Shown piece by piece: positions 1 through 8,040 of a stretch of DNA of 35,566 nt (positions are counted from its first letter, which is position 1; each line of letters starts with the position of its first letter). The translations under genes and the position numbers were made by a program. A model generated the notes under the pieces. It was not told where the DNA came from, did not search any database, and saw only the letters and a list, made by a program, of their open reading frames with translations. The stretch spans positions 1 to 35,566 of the forward strand of contig CADACD010000024.1 in assembly GCA_902786365.1 (NCBI GenBank), given 5' to 3'. The DNA comes from an uncultured Lachnospiraceae bacterium. GTDB taxonomy: Bacteria > Bacillota > Clostridia > Lachnospirales > Lachnospiraceae.

Positions 1-38
1 GCGGTTAAGGAAAAAATGTGAGATTATTTTCGAGTCAA

Positions 39-59
39 CCCGACCTGGGCCTTGTCGGG
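39..59. repeat. Short inverted repeat at left edge
   Basis: A perfect 6-bp inverted repeat (CCCGAC at 39-44, GTCGGG at 54-59) encloses a 9-nt loop. No T-run follows on either strand, so it does not look like a complete terminator. It may be the tail of an upstream gene's 3' region or part of the promoter region that follows. Confidence 0.4.
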
Positions 60-79
60 AGCGGCTCGCACTAACTTTG
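51..79 (+). promoter_or_regulatory. Candidate Bacteroidetes promoter, distal copy
   Basis: TAACTTTG at 72-79 fits the Bacteroidetes -7 consensus TAnnTTTG. The only -33-like element is CTTG at 51-54, 17 nt upstream, which is weak and slightly close. The 14-bp block containing the -7 element (71-84) recurs exactly at 349-362. It may be a second promoter for the capsule operon or the relic of a duplicated upstream region. Confidence 0.35.
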
Positions 80-203
80 TGCCGGAAAACAGTTATACAC
101 GGGCGACAGCAGTACGGCAATGATAACTTCGATGAAATTGTTATGGCCACATCACATAGAATTCTCAAGCAGAGCGCGCGGAAAGCCCAGCTAAAACAAA
201 TGC

Positions 204-219
204 ATGGTGCCTGCACCAT
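204..219. repeat. Perfect 7-bp hairpin
   Basis: ATGGTGC (204-210) and GCACCAT (213-219) form a perfect stem with a 2-nt spacer, immediately left of the terminator-like hairpin at 223-259. The tight spacer suits a protein-binding palindrome as well as an RNA hairpin. Function unknown. Confidence 0.45.
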
Positions 220-222
220 ACC

Positions 223-259
223 AAAGAAAAAAGCAGAGATCCGCTTGCGGTTTCTCTGC
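223..259 (-). terminator. Rho-independent terminator-like hairpin, minus strand
   Basis: Read on the minus strand, a GC-rich imperfect stem (233-259, arms GCAGAGA/TCTCTGC plus CCGC/GCGG) is followed by the U-rich run TTTTTTCTTT (232-223). That is the layout of an intrinsic terminator for a leftward transcript. No minus-strand gene of note lies to its right before the capsule operon, so any transcript would be a short antisense or leader RNA. On the plus strand no T-run follows the stem. Confidence 0.5.
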
Positions 260-325
260 GGTATTAATGTGTGCCTCAGAAACACTAGATTTAATAATGT
301 ATTAAACAAAAATTAACAGAATAAA

Positions 326-357
326 TCTTATTATAAAATATATATTAACTAACTTTG
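326..357 (+). promoter_or_regulatory. Probable promoter of the capsule operon
   Basis: TAACTTTG at 350-357 matches the Bacteroidetes -7 element TAnnTTTG. The -33 region is only a weak TCTT near 326-329, with no exact TTTG. Transcription from here would start around 364-370 and give a leader of about 185 nt before the first gene at 552, as expected for UpxY-controlled loci. The region upstream is strongly AT-rich (about 285-350). Confidence 0.45.
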
Positions 358-362
358 TGCCG

Positions 363-551
363 TTATTACAAATAACATGGTAATGATTGCGAAAAATCAC
401 TCTACCAAATTATTAAAAGTCAAGTTTCTAGGATGACAAATCTTTCCCAAGAAACCATGACAATATTTAATAAAATTCTGATATTCAGGCGATTTAATGT
501 CGTTTGATGTCCTAAAGGAATATACCACCATCAAATTTCCTCACATAGCCA
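363..551 (+). promoter_or_regulatory. Long untranslated leader of the capsule operon
   Basis: There is no supported gene in this stretch. Visible structure includes a 6-bp stem GTTTCT (424-429) / AGAAAC (450-455) and a small palindrome TCCTAAAGGA (510-519). In Bacteroides, UpxY-type proteins act on the leader of their own capsule operon to prevent early termination, so this leader is the expected target; that role is inferred from gene order. I see no intrinsic terminator with a U-run in it. Confidence 0.4.
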
Positions 552-1601
552 ATGGCAATATCTGTTAGAAATTGGTACGTTTTAATTTTCACTCAAGCTG
601 TGACAAAGATGAAAAAAGATCTTTCAGCTTTGTCAATAAAACGTGCATACGAGGGAAAAGGCGCACTTGAGTATTTCTTGCCATCATTCTTTATGCGTGT
701 CAAGCAATTCGGAACAAACAAATATGTGTCACGCAAAATGGTTGTTTCTTATGTTTTCATTCGTGAAACCGAAGGAGGCATAAGGCAACTTAAGACACAA
801 ATGCCACAATTGCAATTGATAACTTCATCAGAAAGCAAAGCACATAATACTCAATATGTCAAACTCAATGACTTTGAGATGTCAATGATCAAGAAAATTG
901 CTGATATCTATGATGGACAGTTGCCTTGCTATCGTTCAGATGAGTACAAGTTAGATGGATGCGATTATGTCAAAGTTGTTGACGGTCCTTTTAATGGCAT
1001 TGAAGGAAGAATCGTCACTTGGCCTGGTCGTGACAGCGGACAAGTAATCCTTCCAGTTGGCGACTTGTTCTTGGTTTCTACTGGAGATATTTTATCCCAA
1101 TACACACAGATAATTGAGTTTGGTAAAGGCAACCGCCATCCTTATCACATGTTTGAGTTGCACATGCCGCGCGCCATTGAAGCATTGACAAAGCAACTAA
1201 CCAAAGGCGAAATATCGCCAAATGATCTCGCCAATATGTTAGTGTTCACTGGTCGCCTTGAGGCGTTACAACCAGCTACCCTCAATATAGAGAGTTTCTA
1301 TTCTGGAATGATGCTCATGAGTTATGCTGCTGCTGGCAATGGATATGAAGCCGACAAAGAGCGGTGGTTGAACAATTGCAATGAGCTAATGCCAAAGCTC
1401 AAAGCAGAACTTCAGATTGGTTTACAATTGGCGATGATGTATGCTTCTACAGGCAATCCAAAGATTGCAGAACAATTGCATAATCTCGTAGATTCCTGGA
1501 TTCCCCTTAAGCCAACTGAACAGAAGAAATTTACGATTGTCAAGATTTTAGGCAGATTCGAGGCAATCTATTCACACATACAAAACAAAGATTCTAATTA
1601 A
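552..1601 (+). CDS. UpxY/NusG-like transcription antiterminator with C-terminal extension
   Basis: Likely a locus-specific NusG paralogue that binds elongating RNA polymerase and allows read-through of the long capsule operon. The N-terminus (RNWYVLIF, residues 6-13) is the typical start of the NGN domain, which spans about 1-115. A KOW-like segment (YVKVVDGPFNGIEGRI) lies at 139-154. UpxY proteins are usually about 170-180 aa; this one has 349, with about 170 further mostly helical residues of no recognised family. It is the first gene after a long leader, the usual place of upxY, but no upxZ-like inhibitor gene follows. Its stop is directly abutted by the ugd start (TAA then ATG), so the two are co-transcribed. 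The family call is good; the role of the extension is unknown. Confidence 0.85.
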   Translation: MAISVRNWYVLIFTQAVTKMKKDLSALSIKRAYEGKGALEYFLPSFFMRVKQFGTNKYVSRKMVVSYVFIRETEGGIRQLKTQMPQLQLITSSESKAHNTQYVKLNDFEMSMIKKIADIYDGQLPCYRSDEYKLDGCDYVKVVDGPFNGIEGRIVTWPGRDSGQVILPVGDLFLVSTGDILSQYTQIIEFGKGNRHPYHMFELHMPRAIEALTKQLTKGEISPNDLANMLVFTGRLEALQPATLNIESFYSGMMLMSYAAAGNGYEADKERWLNNCNELMPKLKAELQIGLQLAMMYASTGNPKIAEQLHNLVDSWIPLKPTEQKKFTIVKILGRFEAIYSHIQNKDSN

Positions 1602-2840
1602 ATGAAGATAGCAGTAGCAGGTACTGGATATGTTGGTTTAAGTATTGCGACTTTGCTTGCACAGCATAACGAAGTAGTCGCTGTCGATGTCATCCCTGAA
1701 AAAGTTGACAAAATCAACAACCATATCTCACCGATCCAAGACGATTATATTGAGCAGTATCTCGCAGAGAAACCGCTTAAACTTACCGCCACACTTGATG
1801 CCGAAAAGGCCTATAGTGAGGCGGATTTTGTTGTGATAACCACACCGACGAACTATGACCCAGTAAATAACTACTTCGACACGCGCCATGTGGAAGAGGT
1901 GATTAAGCTGGTAATGAAGGTGAACCCTGATGCTATCATGGTGATAAAATCAACGATACCAGTTGGTTACACCGAGAGCATCCGACGCAAAACTGGAAGT
2001 GAGAACATCCTATTTGCACCGGAATTTCTACGTGAGACTAAGGCGCTTTATGATAATTTATATCCCAGCCGCATTATTGTCGGCCGTCCAGAGAGTGACG
2101 AGCGACTTGATAAGGCTGCTCACCAATTTGCCGAACTTCTTCAAGAAGGTGCTTTAAAGCCTAATGTCGAAACCTTGTATATGGGTTTAACCGAAGCTGA
2201 AGCGGTGAAGTTATTCGCCAATACTTACCTCGCCTTGCGAGTAAGTTATTTCAACGAACTCGACACCTATGCCGAGATGAAGGGGCTCGACACTCAGTCG
2301 ATAATCAACGGTGTTTGTCTTGATCCAAGAATCGGCTCGCACTACAACAACCCATCATTCGGTTATGGCGGCTACTGCCTACCCAAAGATACCAAGCAGT
2401 TGCTTGCCAACTATGCTGATGTTCCTGAGAACTTGATTGAGGCTATTGTCGAGAGCAATCGCACGAGAAAAGACTTTATCGCTGACCGTGTCCTGCGCAT
2501 GGCTGGTTATTACGATTACTACCATCGTGGCGATTATAGTAAGACCGAAGAACGCGAGTGCGTTATTGGCGTTTACCGCTTGACAATGAAAAGTGGCAGC
2601 GACAACTTCCGCCAATCCTCAATCCAGGGTGTGATGAAACGGATAAAAGCAAAGGGCGCAAAAGTCATCATTTATGAGCCTACGCTTGAAGATGGCTCAA
2701 CCTTCTTCGGCAGCAAAGTCATTAACGACCTCGAGCAGTTTAAAGCTTTAAGCCAAGTGATACTTGCTAATCGCTTTGATCAAAATCTTAATGATGTTCA
2801 GGATAAAGTTTATACTCGAGACTTGTTTAATAAAGATTAA
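1602..2840 (+). CDS. ugd: UDP-glucose 6-dehydrogenase
   Basis: Oxidises UDP-glucose to UDP-glucuronate with two NAD+, supplying a uronic acid for the polysaccharide. The protein aligns along its whole length with the short E. coli-type Ugd as I recall it. It has the NAD-binding GTGYVG at 7-12, a TPTNYDP stretch near 80-86, the PEFLRE motif, and the active-site segment [10 protein letters not shown] with the catalytic cysteine at 259. The end (YTRDLF) also matches. About 20 extra residues (around 305-325, rich in Tyr) interrupt the C-terminal domain relative to the E. coli enzyme. It is 412 aa and immediately follows the antiterminator gene. Composition is less AT-rich than the core genes downstream. 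A related nucleotide-sugar dehydrogenase specificity cannot be excluded but the E. coli-like pattern makes UDP-glucose most likely. Confidence 0.95.
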   Translation: MKIAVAGTGYVGLSIATLLAQHNEVVAVDVIPEKVDKINNHISPIQDDYIEQYLAEKPLKLTATLDAEKAYSEADFVVITTPTNYDPVNNYFDTRHVEEVIKLVMKVNPDAIMVIKSTIPVGYTESIRRKTGSENILFAPEFLRETKALYDNLYPSRIIVGRPESDERLDKAAHQFAELLQEGALKPNVETLYMGLTEAEAVKLFANTYLALRVSYFNELDTYAEMKGLDTQSIINGVCLDPRIGSHYNNPSFGYGGYCLPKDTKQLLANYADVPENLIEAIVESNRTRKDFIADRVLRMAGYYDYYHRGDYSKTEERECVIGVYRLTMKSGSDNFRQSSIQGVMKRIKAKGAKVIIYEPTLEDGSTFFGSKVINDLEQFKALSQVILANRFDQNLNDVQDKVYTRDLFNKD

Positions 2841-2842
2841 TT

Positions 2843-4408
2843 ATGACTGATAATACACAGTCAAAAGAAAATCAACTTCATACTGAAGCTATTGTAAGCA
2901 ATAAACGAATAGCTAAAAACACAGTTTTGTTGTATATAAGAATGATAGTTATGATTATCATTGGGCTATATACAAGCCGTGTTGTTTTACAGGTTTTAGG
3001 TGTTAAGGATTATGGTGTTTATAATGCTGTTGGTGGAGTGGTTACTATGTTCTCAATTTTATCAAATTCTCTTTCCACAGCAGTTAGTCGTTACCTGACT
3101 TTTGAGCTGGGCAGGGGAGATAAAAATAAGTTGCGAGAGGTTTTTTCTTCTTCTATAAATGTACAAGTAACTATTGCTTTAATTATTGTTATATTGGGCG
3201 GATTGATTGGAGGATGGTTTCTTAATTGCCATATGAATATCCCACAAGAAAGGATGGAAGCCGCCAATTGGGTATTATATTGCAGTTTATTATCATTTGC
3301 TGTTGGATTGATAAGTATTCCTTATACAGCTACAATTACTGCTCATGAACGTATGGATGTATATGCTTATATGACAATACTGGAAGCAGTTTTAAAATTA
3401 GTGATAGTTTTTGCATTATATTTGTCTCCTTTTGACAAATTAACATCATACGCAATATTGTTACTTATTGTATCAATAATAATTCGTGTAATTTATGGTG
3501 TTTTCTGTGAGAAGCACTTTAGTGAATGTAAATACACATGGAATCCAAATAAGAAACTCCTTAAAGAGCTTTCTAGTTTTGCTGGTTGGACCTTCTTTGG
3601 TAATGCTTCTTGGGTTTTTAATACTCAAGGTATCAATATTTTAATGAATATATTTTTCGGTGTAACTGTAAATGCTGCACGTGGTATAGCAATGCAAGTT
3701 GAAAGTTTGGTAACACAACTTGTAAATAACTTCATGACAGCCTTAAATCCTCAAATAACTAAATCTTATGCATCTGGGGATTTGGAAAATATGCATCAAC
3801 TAATTTGTCGAGGTGCAAAATTCTCTTTTTTCTTGATGTTAGTATTAGCAATACCTATAAGCCTAGAAACAGAAAATATTTTGTATCTATGGCTTGGTAA
3901 GGTACCTGAATTTTCTGTCATTTTTGTTAGATTAACTTTTTTATCTATCATTAGTACAGTTTTAGGCAATACTCTTGTTACTGGTCAATTAGCTACAGGC
4001 AAAGTGAAGAAGTATCAAATTACAATGACTTTAATAGGAGTATGGGTTTTCCCTCTTACATGGTTGGCTTATCAATTAGGCGGCAGTCCTGTATGGGCTT
4101 ATGTGTTTTTCATAATCATTTATTTTGCTTTAGTTTTTGTGCGTCTTTATATGGTCAAAGATTTAATCAAATTATCATGGCGCAGATATCTTAATGAGGT
4201 CATTGTTAAAAGTATATTTGTTGGTGTGATATCTTTGATTGCACCTTTCGCATGTTATATTATTATGCCTCATTCTATTTTGAGAACTTTTGTAGTTTTT
4301 TTAGTAAGCTTCATTTCTTGCGGAATAGTGATATATTGGTTAGGCATGTATAAACAAGAAAGATTGGCCATAAAAAAAATGATAACAAAAAAGATTTTTT
4401 CCATATGA
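2843..4408 (+). CDS. wzx: Wzx-type polysaccharide flippase
   Basis: An integral membrane protein of 521 aa with about 12-14 hydrophobic segments, the size and topology of the MOP superfamily flippases that move undecaprenyl-PP-linked repeat units across the inner membrane. A charged N-terminal tail of about 25 residues precedes the first membrane segment. The stretch TSRVVLQVLGVKDYGVYNAV (44-63) is typical of Bacteroidetes Wzx-like proteins. It starts 2 nt after ugd and overlaps the next gene by 4 nt (ATGA at 4405-4408). It is much more AT-rich than ugd, marking the start of the serotype-specific core. This is the only flippase seen in the window, so it should serve the whole locus. Confidence 0.9.
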   Translation: MTDNTQSKENQLHTEAIVSNKRIAKNTVLLYIRMIVMIIIGLYTSRVVLQVLGVKDYGVYNAVGGVVTMFSILSNSLSTAVSRYLTFELGRGDKNKLREVFSSSINVQVTIALIIVILGGLIGGWFLNCHMNIPQERMEAANWVLYCSLLSFAVGLISIPYTATITAHERMDVYAYMTILEAVLKLVIVFALYLSPFDKLTSYAILLLIVSIIIRVIYGVFCEKHFSECKYTWNPNKKLLKELSSFAGWTFFGNASWVFNTQGINILMNIFFGVTVNAARGIAMQVESLVTQLVNNFMTALNPQITKSYASGDLENMHQLICRGAKFSFFLMLVLAIPISLETENILYLWLGKVPEFSVIFVRLTFLSIISTVLGNTLVTGQLATGKVKKYQITMTLIGVWVFPLTWLAYQLGGSPVWAYVFFIIIYFALVFVRLYMVKDLIKLSWRRYLNEVIVKSIFVGVISLIAPFACYIIMPHSILRTFVVFLVSFISCGIVIYWLGMYKQERLAIKKMITKKIFSI

Positions 4409-5220
4409 CAAATCAATTAAAGCGTTTATATAATAAGTTTTTTAGACGTAAAATTTCTGTTATTGCTCAAATTCATTATACTAATCCTTCTCAAAGATTA
4501 AAGGGTAGGAAAATAATAGTAACAGGTGGTACTGGTAGTATCGGTTTGGCAATGGCTAAGCGATTTATTAATGAAGGGGCAATAGTTTTAATAACAGGAA
4601 GAGATAAAGAAAAATTGGAGTCAATAAGCAAAAATATTGGATGCGAAGCTTCTTTTTTGGATTTAATGAATGTTGAATCTTTTGACAAATTCATAACTGA
4701 AGCAAAACAGAAATTAGGAGGTATTGATTGTCTTGTCAATAACGCTGGAATTTCTTTGCATGAGTCTTTTGAATCTGTTACTACAGATGGATTTGATAGG
4801 CAAATTGCAACCAATTTACGAGGACCTTTCTTTTTGTCTCAAAAAGTAATTGCTTACATGTCGACAAATAGTATAAAAGGTCAGATATTGTTCATTTCTT
4901 CAGAAACAGGAGAAACAGCAGATATTAGACCTTATGGTTTATCAAAGGCAGCAATAAATAGTTTGGTACAAGGTCTTGCATATCTTTATATAGAGCAAGA
5001 CATACGTGTTAATGCAATTGCGCCAGGTGTAACCACGTCAAATATGACTGGATACAGCAATGATAATCTTTATTGCTCATTCAATCCAAATAAAAGAGTG
5101 TATTTACCAGAGGAGATTGCTGAAATTGCCTCATTCATATTATCAGACATATCAAATAGTATTTCAGGTCAAATAATCACTTGCAATAATGGGAAAACCA
5201 TTAATGCAAGATGGAAATAA
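4405..5220 (+). CDS. SDR-family oxidoreductase
   Basis: A classical short-chain dehydrogenase of 271 aa. After about 34 basic N-terminal residues come the dinucleotide-binding motif TGGTGSIG (40-47), NNAG (112-115), catalytic serine at 165/166, and YGLSK with Tyr177 and Lys181. It should reduce a ketone or oxidise an alcohol with NAD(P)H. The start codon overlaps the stop of wzx (ATGA) and the next gene, a ThDP enzyme, follows closely. The pairing suggests that the two act in sequence, for example reduction of a keto product made by the ThDP enzyme, as YerF follows YerE in yersiniose synthesis; that parallel is inference. Substrate unknown. Confidence 0.85.
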   Translation: MTNQLKRLYNKFFRRKISVIAQIHYTNPSQRLKGRKIIVTGGTGSIGLAMAKRFINEGAIVLITGRDKEKLESISKNIGCEASFLDLMNVESFDKFITEAKQKLGGIDCLVNNAGISLHESFESVTTDGFDRQIATNLRGPFFLSQKVIAYMSTNSIKGQILFISSETGETADIRPYGLSKAAINSLVQGLAYLYIEQDIRVNAIAPGVTTSNMTGYSNDNLYCSFNPNKRVYLPEEIAEIASFILSDISNSISGQIITCNNGKTINARWK

Positions 5221-5227
5221 AAATGTT

Positions 5228-6970
5228 ATGTATAAATTTTATTCGTCAGAACGTAACGTTCAAATTCTTGTGACTTTACTTAAGGCTCACAATATCAGAT
5301 ATGTTATTGCATCACCAGGCACAACTAATATAAATTTTGTGGCTAGTGTTCAATGTGATCCATGGTTCAAAGTTTTCTCGTCAGTTGATGAACGTTCTGC
5401 TGCCTATCTTGCGTGTGGTATAGCAAGCGAAAGTGGTGAACCTGTCGTGCTTAGTTGTACAGGAGCTACTGCATCTCGCAATTATATATCCGGTTTGACA
5501 GAGGCATATTATCGTAAACTTCCTGTGCTCGCTGTAACATCAACACAGAACCCAATGAGAGTTGGTCATCTGGTCCCACAAGTGATTGATCGCAGCAAGC
5601 AACAAGCTGACACTATGCTTGATAGTATAATGCTGAATATGGTAAGGACAAAAGATGAGGAATGGGATTGTGAAATAAAAGTAAACAAAGCATTACTTGA
5701 ATTGAGACACAACGGTGGAGGCCCTGTACACATTAATCTAGAAACAGGATATGGTGCTGATTTCTCGTTAAAGGAGCTTCCTTCGGCCAGAAAAATTGAA
5801 CGCATATTAAGCGTTAATAATTTGCCCGAATTACCACAGAATGTTAAGATTGCAATCTTTGTTGGTTCTCATCAACCCTTTAGTGATGAGCTAACAAAAG
5901 TGGTTGATAAGTTTTGTTCATGCTATAATGCTGTAGTTTTTTGTGATTTAACTAGTGGTTATCATGGAGATTATGAGTTTCATCCGGCTTTGCTTGCTTC
6001 TCAATTCAATTGGAACAAAGATCCAATTCGACCAAATCTTTTAATACACATAGGTGAAGTAAGTGGTGATTATTCAATGGAAAGTATAATAGCTGATGAT
6101 GTTTGGCGTGTAAGTCCTGATGGAGAGATTCGAGACCGTTTTAAGAGATTAACTAAAATCTTTCAAATAGATGAAATAACATTCTTTTCTCATTATATAA
6201 CAGATTGTGAGCCTCAATCAAGCTATCTACAATCATGTAATAATTATCACAATAAAGCATTGCAACTATTACCTGAACTACCTTTTTCAAATGCTTGGAT
6301 TGCTCAGTCGAGTGCAGATAAGATTCCTGCGGGTTCAACCTTACACGTTGGAATTCTAAATACTTTACGTTGTTGGAATTTCTTCAAGTTGCCAAAAACT
6401 GTAAATACAGCTTGTAATGTTGGTGGTTTTGGAATTGATGGTGATGTGTCTACTTTAATTGGTGCTTCTCTAGTTAATAAGAATAAATTATACTTTGCAG
6501 TTGTTGGTGACCTTGCATTTTTTTATGATTTGAATGTTCTTGGAAATCGTCATGTTGGCAGTAATGTAAGAATAATGCTGATTAATAACGGTCGAGGGAC
6601 TGAGTTTCATAATTTTGACCACCCAGCATCTCGTTTTGGTGAAGATGGAGATAAATTTATGGCAGCTGCTGGGCATTTTGGCAACAAATCTCCTGAATTA
6701 ATAAAGCACTTTGCATTAGATTTAGGATACAAATATATTAGTGCCAGCGATAAAGAAGATTTCATTAAGAATAGTGTTGTTTTCTTTAATGAATCTAATT
6801 ATGACCAACCGATAATTTTTGAGGTATTCACAGATAGTGATGATGAAAGTGAGACTTTAAGAAAAATAAGAAACATTCTAAGTGATGGTGAGGGTGCAGT
6901 AAAAAAAATAGCGCGAAAATTACTTGGAGCCTCAACAACAAGTAAAATAGGACGACTCATTGGGAAATAA
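5228..6970 (+). CDS. Thiamine diphosphate-dependent enzyme, MenD-like
   Basis: A ThDP enzyme of 580 aa with the three-domain layout of decarboxylases and carboligases. The N-terminal PYR domain has ASPGTTN near 28-34 and VDERSAA with the cofactor-activating Glu at 55. The C-terminal PP domain has GFGIDGDVST (MenD-like) and the Mg/ThDP motif GDLAFFYDLN at about 427, ending in NNG at 453-455. The motif wording is closer to MenD (SEPHCHC synthase) than to acetolactate synthases, yet there is no menaquinone context here. It probably decarboxylates a 2-oxo acid and adds the fragment to a sugar or another acceptor. I chose ATG 5228, 7 nt after the SDR stop; in-frame starts at 5189 and 5204 would overlap that gene. 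Substrate is unknown. Confidence 0.85.
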   Translation: MYKFYSSERNVQILVTLLKAHNIRYVIASPGTTNINFVASVQCDPWFKVFSSVDERSAAYLACGIASESGEPVVLSCTGATASRNYISGLTEAYYRKLPVLAVTSTQNPMRVGHLVPQVIDRSKQQADTMLDSIMLNMVRTKDEEWDCEIKVNKALLELRHNGGGPVHINLETGYGADFSLKELPSARKIERILSVNNLPELPQNVKIAIFVGSHQPFSDELTKVVDKFCSCYNAVVFCDLTSGYHGDYEFHPALLASQFNWNKDPIRPNLLIHIGEVSGDYSMESIIADDVWRVSPDGEIRDRFKRLTKIFQIDEITFFSHYITDCEPQSSYLQSCNNYHNKALQLLPELPFSNAWIAQSSADKIPAGSTLHVGILNTLRCWNFFKLPKTVNTACNVGGFGIDGDVSTLIGASLVNKNKLYFAVVGDLAFFYDLNVLGNRHVGSNVRIMLINNGRGTEFHNFDHPASRFGEDGDKFMAAAGHFGNKSPELIKHFALDLGYKYISASDKEDFIKNSVVFFNESNYDQPIIFEVFTDSDDESETLRKIRNILSDGEGAVKKIARKLLGASTTSKIGRLIGK

Positions 6971-6978
6971 TATATAGT

Positions 6979-8040
6979 ATGAAAGTTGGCATATTAACAC
7001 TTCCTTTAGAGGACAACTATGGTGGCATTCTTCAAAATTGGGCCCTTCAGCATACTTTAAAGCAATTAATGCATGAACCTATAACTATTGATTATGGTCT
7101 AAAATATGGTTGGATTCGTTATTTTTTAAGTTGTGGAAAGACATGTCTAATGCGTATTAAAGGTATTTCACGCTCTTTTCCACATCGTCCACGTTATGGT
7201 CGTTATGGGTCAAAATTCTCAAACAAGTTCATTCATAAACAAATCAGCAAAACAGAACCGGTTAATATCCCAACTGAAGATTTGCTTAATAAACACGAAA
7301 TTGATGCTATAATTGTTGGTAGTGATCAAGTATGGCGTCCAATATATAATACAAGAATTGAAAATGGCTTTATTGGATTTGCCCCTAATTTTACAGGAAA
7401 AAGAATTGCTTATGCCGCATCTTTTGGTGTTGATAATTGGGAATTTTCTGATGAACAAACGTTAATTTGTAAAGAATTAATTAAAAAATTTGATGCAATT
7501 TCTGTAAGAGAGTCTAATGGTGTTTCTTTGTGTAAAGAGCATTTTAATGTAAGTGCAATACATCTCCTTGATCCTACTTTATTAGTACAAAGACAAGATT
7601 ATTTTGATTTATGTAAAAAAGTCAAACCATCTAATTCATTTGTAGCAGTTTACTGTTTAGATATGACAGATGATAAGAGAAAGATAATAAAAGATTTAGC
7701 TTTAAAAAAGAATTTACCAATTCGTTTATTTGGAGCGAACAAAGATGCTAAATTGTCTATTGAACAATGGCTTGCAATGTTTCGTGATGCTGAATCAGTA
7801 ATAACCGACTCGTTTCATGGGACAATATTTTCAATTATTTTTCAAAAGCCATTTTACTCAATTGTAAATGAAGGACGAGGAACCAGTAGATTTTATTCAT
7901 TATTATCTTCTCTTGGGTTAGCTGAAAGAATGCAATCTGATTTTTTTGATAAAGGCATAAACTGGGAGAGAGTTGAAAAAGAGCTTAGTATATTTCAAAA
8001 AAAGAGTTTGGATTTTTTAATATATTCATTATCAAAATGA
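6979..8040 (+). CDS. Polysaccharide pyruvyl transferase family protein
   Basis: A 353-aa member of the WcaK/CsaB-type family (PS_pyruv_trans), which typically transfers a pyruvate ketal from phosphoenolpyruvate to a sugar of the nascent polysaccharide in the cytoplasm. The family start is clear (MKVGILTLPLEDNYGGILQN, with the glycine pair at 15-16), as are IIVGSDQVWRP in the middle and the C-terminal SFHGTIFSIIFQKPF. The gene lies 8 nt after the ThDP enzyme and overlaps the next gene by 4 nt. In Bacteroidetes loci members of this family also occur where no pyruvate has been shown, so the transferred group should be treated as likely, not certain. Confidence 0.88.
   Translation: MKVGILTLPLEDNYGGILQNWALQHTLKQLMHEPITIDYGLKYGWIRYFLSCGKTCLMRIKGISRSFPHRPRYGRYGSKFSNKFIHKQISKTEPVNIPTEDLLNKHEIDAIIVGSDQVWRPIYNTRIENGFIGFAPNFTGKRIAYAASFGVDNWEFSDEQTLICKELIKKFDAISVRESNGVSLCKEHFNVSAIHLLDPTLLVQRQDYFDLCKKVKPSNSFVAVYCLDMTDDKRKIIKDLALKKNLPIRLFGANKDAKLSIEQWLAMFRDAESVITDSFHGTIFSIIFQKPFYSIVNEGRGTSRFYSLLSSLGLAERMQSDFFDKGINWERVEKELSIFQKKSLDFLIYSLSK

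Larger units (their letters stand above)
71..362 (+). repeat. Direct repeat of a 14-bp promoter block (71-84 and 349-362)
   Basis: The sequence CTAACTTTGTGCCG occurs at 71-84 and again, identical and in the same orientation, at 349-362. Each copy contains a TAnnTTTG -7 element. A 14-bp match within 350 bp is very unlikely by chance. The roughly 265 bp between the copies has no convincing gene: one frame stays open from 2 to 316 but its product resembles nothing I recognise. Tandem promoters, or a duplication left by exchange at the locus boundary, would both explain it. Confidence 0.6.

Noticed and set aside
77-316. 79-codon plus-strand open frame (open upstream to base 2)
   Set aside because: It starts at TTG inside the -7 promoter element, runs through two hairpins, has biased Arg/Lys/Cys content typical of chance frames and resembles no family that I know.
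71-362. Invertible capsule promoter
   Set aside because: Looked for inverted repeats flanking the promoter, as in Bacteroides capsule loci. The repeated 14-bp block is direct and no inverted pair of useful length was found in 1-551.
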